Assembly (NCBI GenBank): GCA_003281725.1
Contig: QCBC01000001.1
Span: 1-64,000 of the forward strand
Direction of reading: 5' to 3'
DNA from: Pelagibacteraceae bacterium AG-345-O09
GTDB taxonomy: Bacteria; Pseudomonadota; Alphaproteobacteria; Pelagibacterales; Pelagibacteraceae
Length of the DNA: 64,000 nt
In this document: in pieces, positions 62,335 through 64,000 of the stretch
Position numbering within the stretch: position 1 is the stretch's first letter
How the letters are laid out: each line of letters begins with the position of its first letter
Position numbers and translations under genes: made by a program
Notes under the pieces: generated by a model
The model's database searches: none
What the model saw: the letters and a program-made list of their open reading frames with translations, nothing else
Told to the model about the DNA's origin: nothing

Positions 62335-64000
62335 TTATTTTTAAAATTTGTTTGTTTTAAAGATTTGCTGATTGATTCTATTGGATATTTCTTTTTTTCT
62401 ACCTCAATAAATAAGTTCTTATTTTGAAGTTCTTCATTAGATAAATCATTATTGATATATCCAAATACTAAATTCTTTTTAAAATTAAATGAATAGTTTC
62501 CAGATGTTGATCTTCCTATAATTTTATCATCAATATAGATAGGTTCATCATGGAGTAATAATGGTTTTCCTGGTTCACTTTCTTTTAAAGTAAACATTGA
62601 AAATCTAGTTTTAAATTTGTTTTGTTTAATTTTTTCAAGGGCTTGTTTACCTATAAAATCTACATCTTTTTTATTGCTAATAGTAAAAGCTAAACCTGCT
62701 TGATACTGGTTTTCTTCAGGGGAAATATCATGCCCCCAATGTAAAAATCCGCTTTCCATTCGCATAATATCCATTGCATGCATTCCACAATTAGAAAGAT
62801 TAAAATCTTTACCTTTTTCTATAAGTAATTCGTATATTTTTTTTGCATCTTTAAGATCTACATATAGCTCGTAGCCTAATTCACCTACATATGATAATCT
62901 TTGTGTCCAGATTTTAACACCATCAATTGTAATAAACTTTGCAAATCCAAATTTAAATTGATCATTTTCAAAATTATCTTCGCTTAATGTTTTGAGTAAA
63001 TCTCTACTTTTTGGACCAAACAAACCAAATACACATAAATCATCTGTAATATCTTTTAACTCAATATTTTTTGAAAGATGTTTGTTAATATGAAATTTAT
63101 CTCTCTCTCTTGTTGCTGCAGAACTGATTATTCTAAAATGATTTTTATCAACACATACAACTGTTAAATCAGTCTCTATTCCACCATCTGAATTTAACAT
63201 ATGTGTATAGACACATTTACCAGGCTCATTTTTAATGTTTGCAGTACAAATTTTCTGCAGTTCTTGATGTGCTTTATCTGATTTTATTTCAAACTTAGAA
63301 AAAGGAGTTAAGTCAAATAAACCAACATTTTTAAGTGTATTATTTGTTTCATATTCAGCAGATGGATACCAGCTTTGATAATTATAACTATATTCATACT
63401 CAGCCTTTTCTCCATCTAGAGCAAACCACATAGGTCTTTCATAGCCACCTGAAACACCAAAACATGCACCAAAACTTTTTAGATTATCATGATGAGGTAA
63501 AGTTTTAATATTTCTAGATGTTTTATGCTGCTTAAATGGCCAATGCATTCCATACAAATCTCCTAAGGTCTCTGTAATCCTTTTTTTAATAAAACCCAAC
63601 TCCGAATGAAATTTTTGAAATCTTTTTATATCGTAGCTAAAAATATCTTCATTAATGTGGCCAGTCATTAACCATTCTGCGGTAACTTTACCAACGCCTC
63701 CTCCACTCCCTATTCCAATACTATTTAACCCACAACAAACAAAAAAGTTTTTAACTTCTGGCACTTCTCCTAATAATGTATTTGTATCAGGTGTAAAAGA
63801 CTCTGGTCCTGAAAAGAATTTTCTAATACCAGCAGACTCTAAAACTGGAAATCTTTTAATAGCAGAGGCTAAATAAGGTTCAAAATGTTCAAAATTCTCT
63901 TGAAACTCACCAAAAGAAAAATCTTCTGGTACTTTGTTTGTCTTATCCCAGGCGGGAATAGAATTTCCCTCAAAAATACCAACTAATATTTTACCTGCAT
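62331..64000 (-). CDS. Dimethylglycine/sarcosine dehydrogenase family protein (partial, N-terminus beyond right edge)
   Basis: The frame stays open to the right edge (about 556 codons visible), so the apparent start at 63764 is an internal GTG. The visible part begins in the FAD-dependent DAO domain (PVLESAGIRKFFSGPESFTPDTNTLLG...GIGSGGGVGK) and continues into the C-terminal GcvT-type folate-binding domain (VGLFDLTPFSKFEI; GELGYELYVD; MRMESGFLHWGHDIS; the last barrel). This two-domain form demethylates dimethylglycine or sarcosine and loads the methyl group on tetrahydrofolate, as in glycine betaine breakdown. Confidence 0.9.
   Translation of the reverse strand, partial: AGKILVGIFEGNSIPAWDKTNKVPEDFSFGEFQENFEHFEPYLASAIKRFPVLESAGIRKFFSGPESFTPDTNTLLGEVPEVKNFFVCCGLNSIGIGSGGGVGKVTAEWLMTGHINEDIFSYDIKRFQKFHSELGFIKKRITETLGDLYGMHWPFKQHKTSRNIKTLPHHDNLKSFGACFGVSGGYERPMWFALDGEKAEYEYSYNYQSWYPSAEYETNNTLKNVGLFDLTPFSKFEIKSDKAHQELQKICTANIKNEPGKCVYTHMLNSDGGIETDLTVVCVDKNHFRIISSAATRERDKFHINKHLSKNIELKDITDDLCVFGLFGPKSRDLLKTLSEDNFENDQFKFGFAKFITIDGVKIWTQRLSYVGELGYELYVDLKDAKKIYELLIEKGKDFNLSNCGMHAMDIMRMESGFLHWGHDISPEENQYQAGLAFTISNKKDVDFIGKQALEKIKQNKFKTRFSMFTLKESEPGKPLLLHDEPIYIDDKIIGRSTSGNYSFNFKKNLVFGYINNDLSNEELQNKNLFIEVEKKKYPIESISKSLKQTNFKNN

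Noticed and set aside
62331..63764. A complete 477-residue GcvT-like protein starting at 63764
   Set aside because: The frame continues upstream to the window edge with clear dehydrogenase sequence, so the GTG at 63764 is internal.
63655..63876. Plus-strand frame inside the dehydrogenase gene
   Set aside because: It is an antisense shadow of the conserved DAO domain and has no pattern of its own. The many other antisense frames inside nuo, lon and dnaE were rejected for the same reason.

Overview
The window looks like a chromosomal segment of a SAR11-type alphaproteobacterium (Pelagibacterales). This assignment is inferred from gene content and style, not from a search. The DNA is very AT-rich, proteins are rich in Lys, Asn and Ile, most genes overlap or sit within a few bases of each other, and Shine-Dalgarno sequences are rare. 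The gene order nuoA-N / birA / coaX / rnj / DUF1467 / proS / lolC / lolD / dnaE is a typical alphaproteobacterial arrangement. I see no insertion sequence, CRISPR array, prophage or rRNA gene.

Region 1 (1-23.8 kb, all minus strand): dnaE (cut by the left edge), lolD, lolC, proS, a small DUF1467 membrane protein, ribonuclease J, coaX, a minimal birA and the complete 14-gene complex I operon in the order nuoA to nuoN. No gap between these genes exceeds 13 bp. Upstream lie tRNA-Asp and tRNA-Val with a good promoter, and a TGA-N9-TCA palindrome in front of nuoA.

Region 2 (23.8-30.0 kb, minus): a proteostasis cluster, tRNA-Leu / tig / clpP / clpX / lon, followed by a 39-residue membrane protein missing from the longer gene calls.

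Region 3 (30-33.8 kb): short genes on both strands. These are a DUF1289 protein, several tiny membrane or basic proteins, a histidine phosphatase, a type 5 uracil-DNA glycosylase, a YbgC-like thioesterase and a DUF3047 protein.

Region 4 (33.7-47.2 kb): uptake and catabolism. It holds a TRAP transporter, an NCS1 permease, two SDR dehydrogenases, a GMC oxidoreductase, a TerC protein, an M23 peptidase, a creatinase/ectoine-hydrolase-like M24 protein that has lost metal ligands, a PhyH dioxygenase and an amino-acid ABC transporter without an ATPase gene. Both binding-protein genes are followed by strong hairpins before their permease genes.

Region 5 (47.2-51.5 kb): a polyamine / methylthioadenosine unit. 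A fused SpeD-SpeE protein, a fuculose-phosphate-aldolase-like class II aldolase, mtnA and mtnP form a minus-strand operon, with apt divergent. Together they could make a polyamine, salvage the adenine of the by-product MTA, and split its methylthioribose part by a DHAP-shunt route.

Region 6 (51.5-59.6 kb): a surface-sugar cluster for an unusual dTDP-6-deoxy sugar, abutting the 3' end of tRNA-Met. It has RfbA, RfbB, two RfbC-like epimerases, a C-methyltransferase, two epimerase/reductases, a GT2 glycosyltransferase and a DegT-fold enzyme with His in place of the PLP lysine.

Region 7 (59.7-64 kb): two tandem paralogous tail-anchored small proteins, a divergent regulator with two winged-helix regions, a BASS-family symporter, and the C-terminal part of a dimethylglycine/sarcosine dehydrogenase cut by the right edge.
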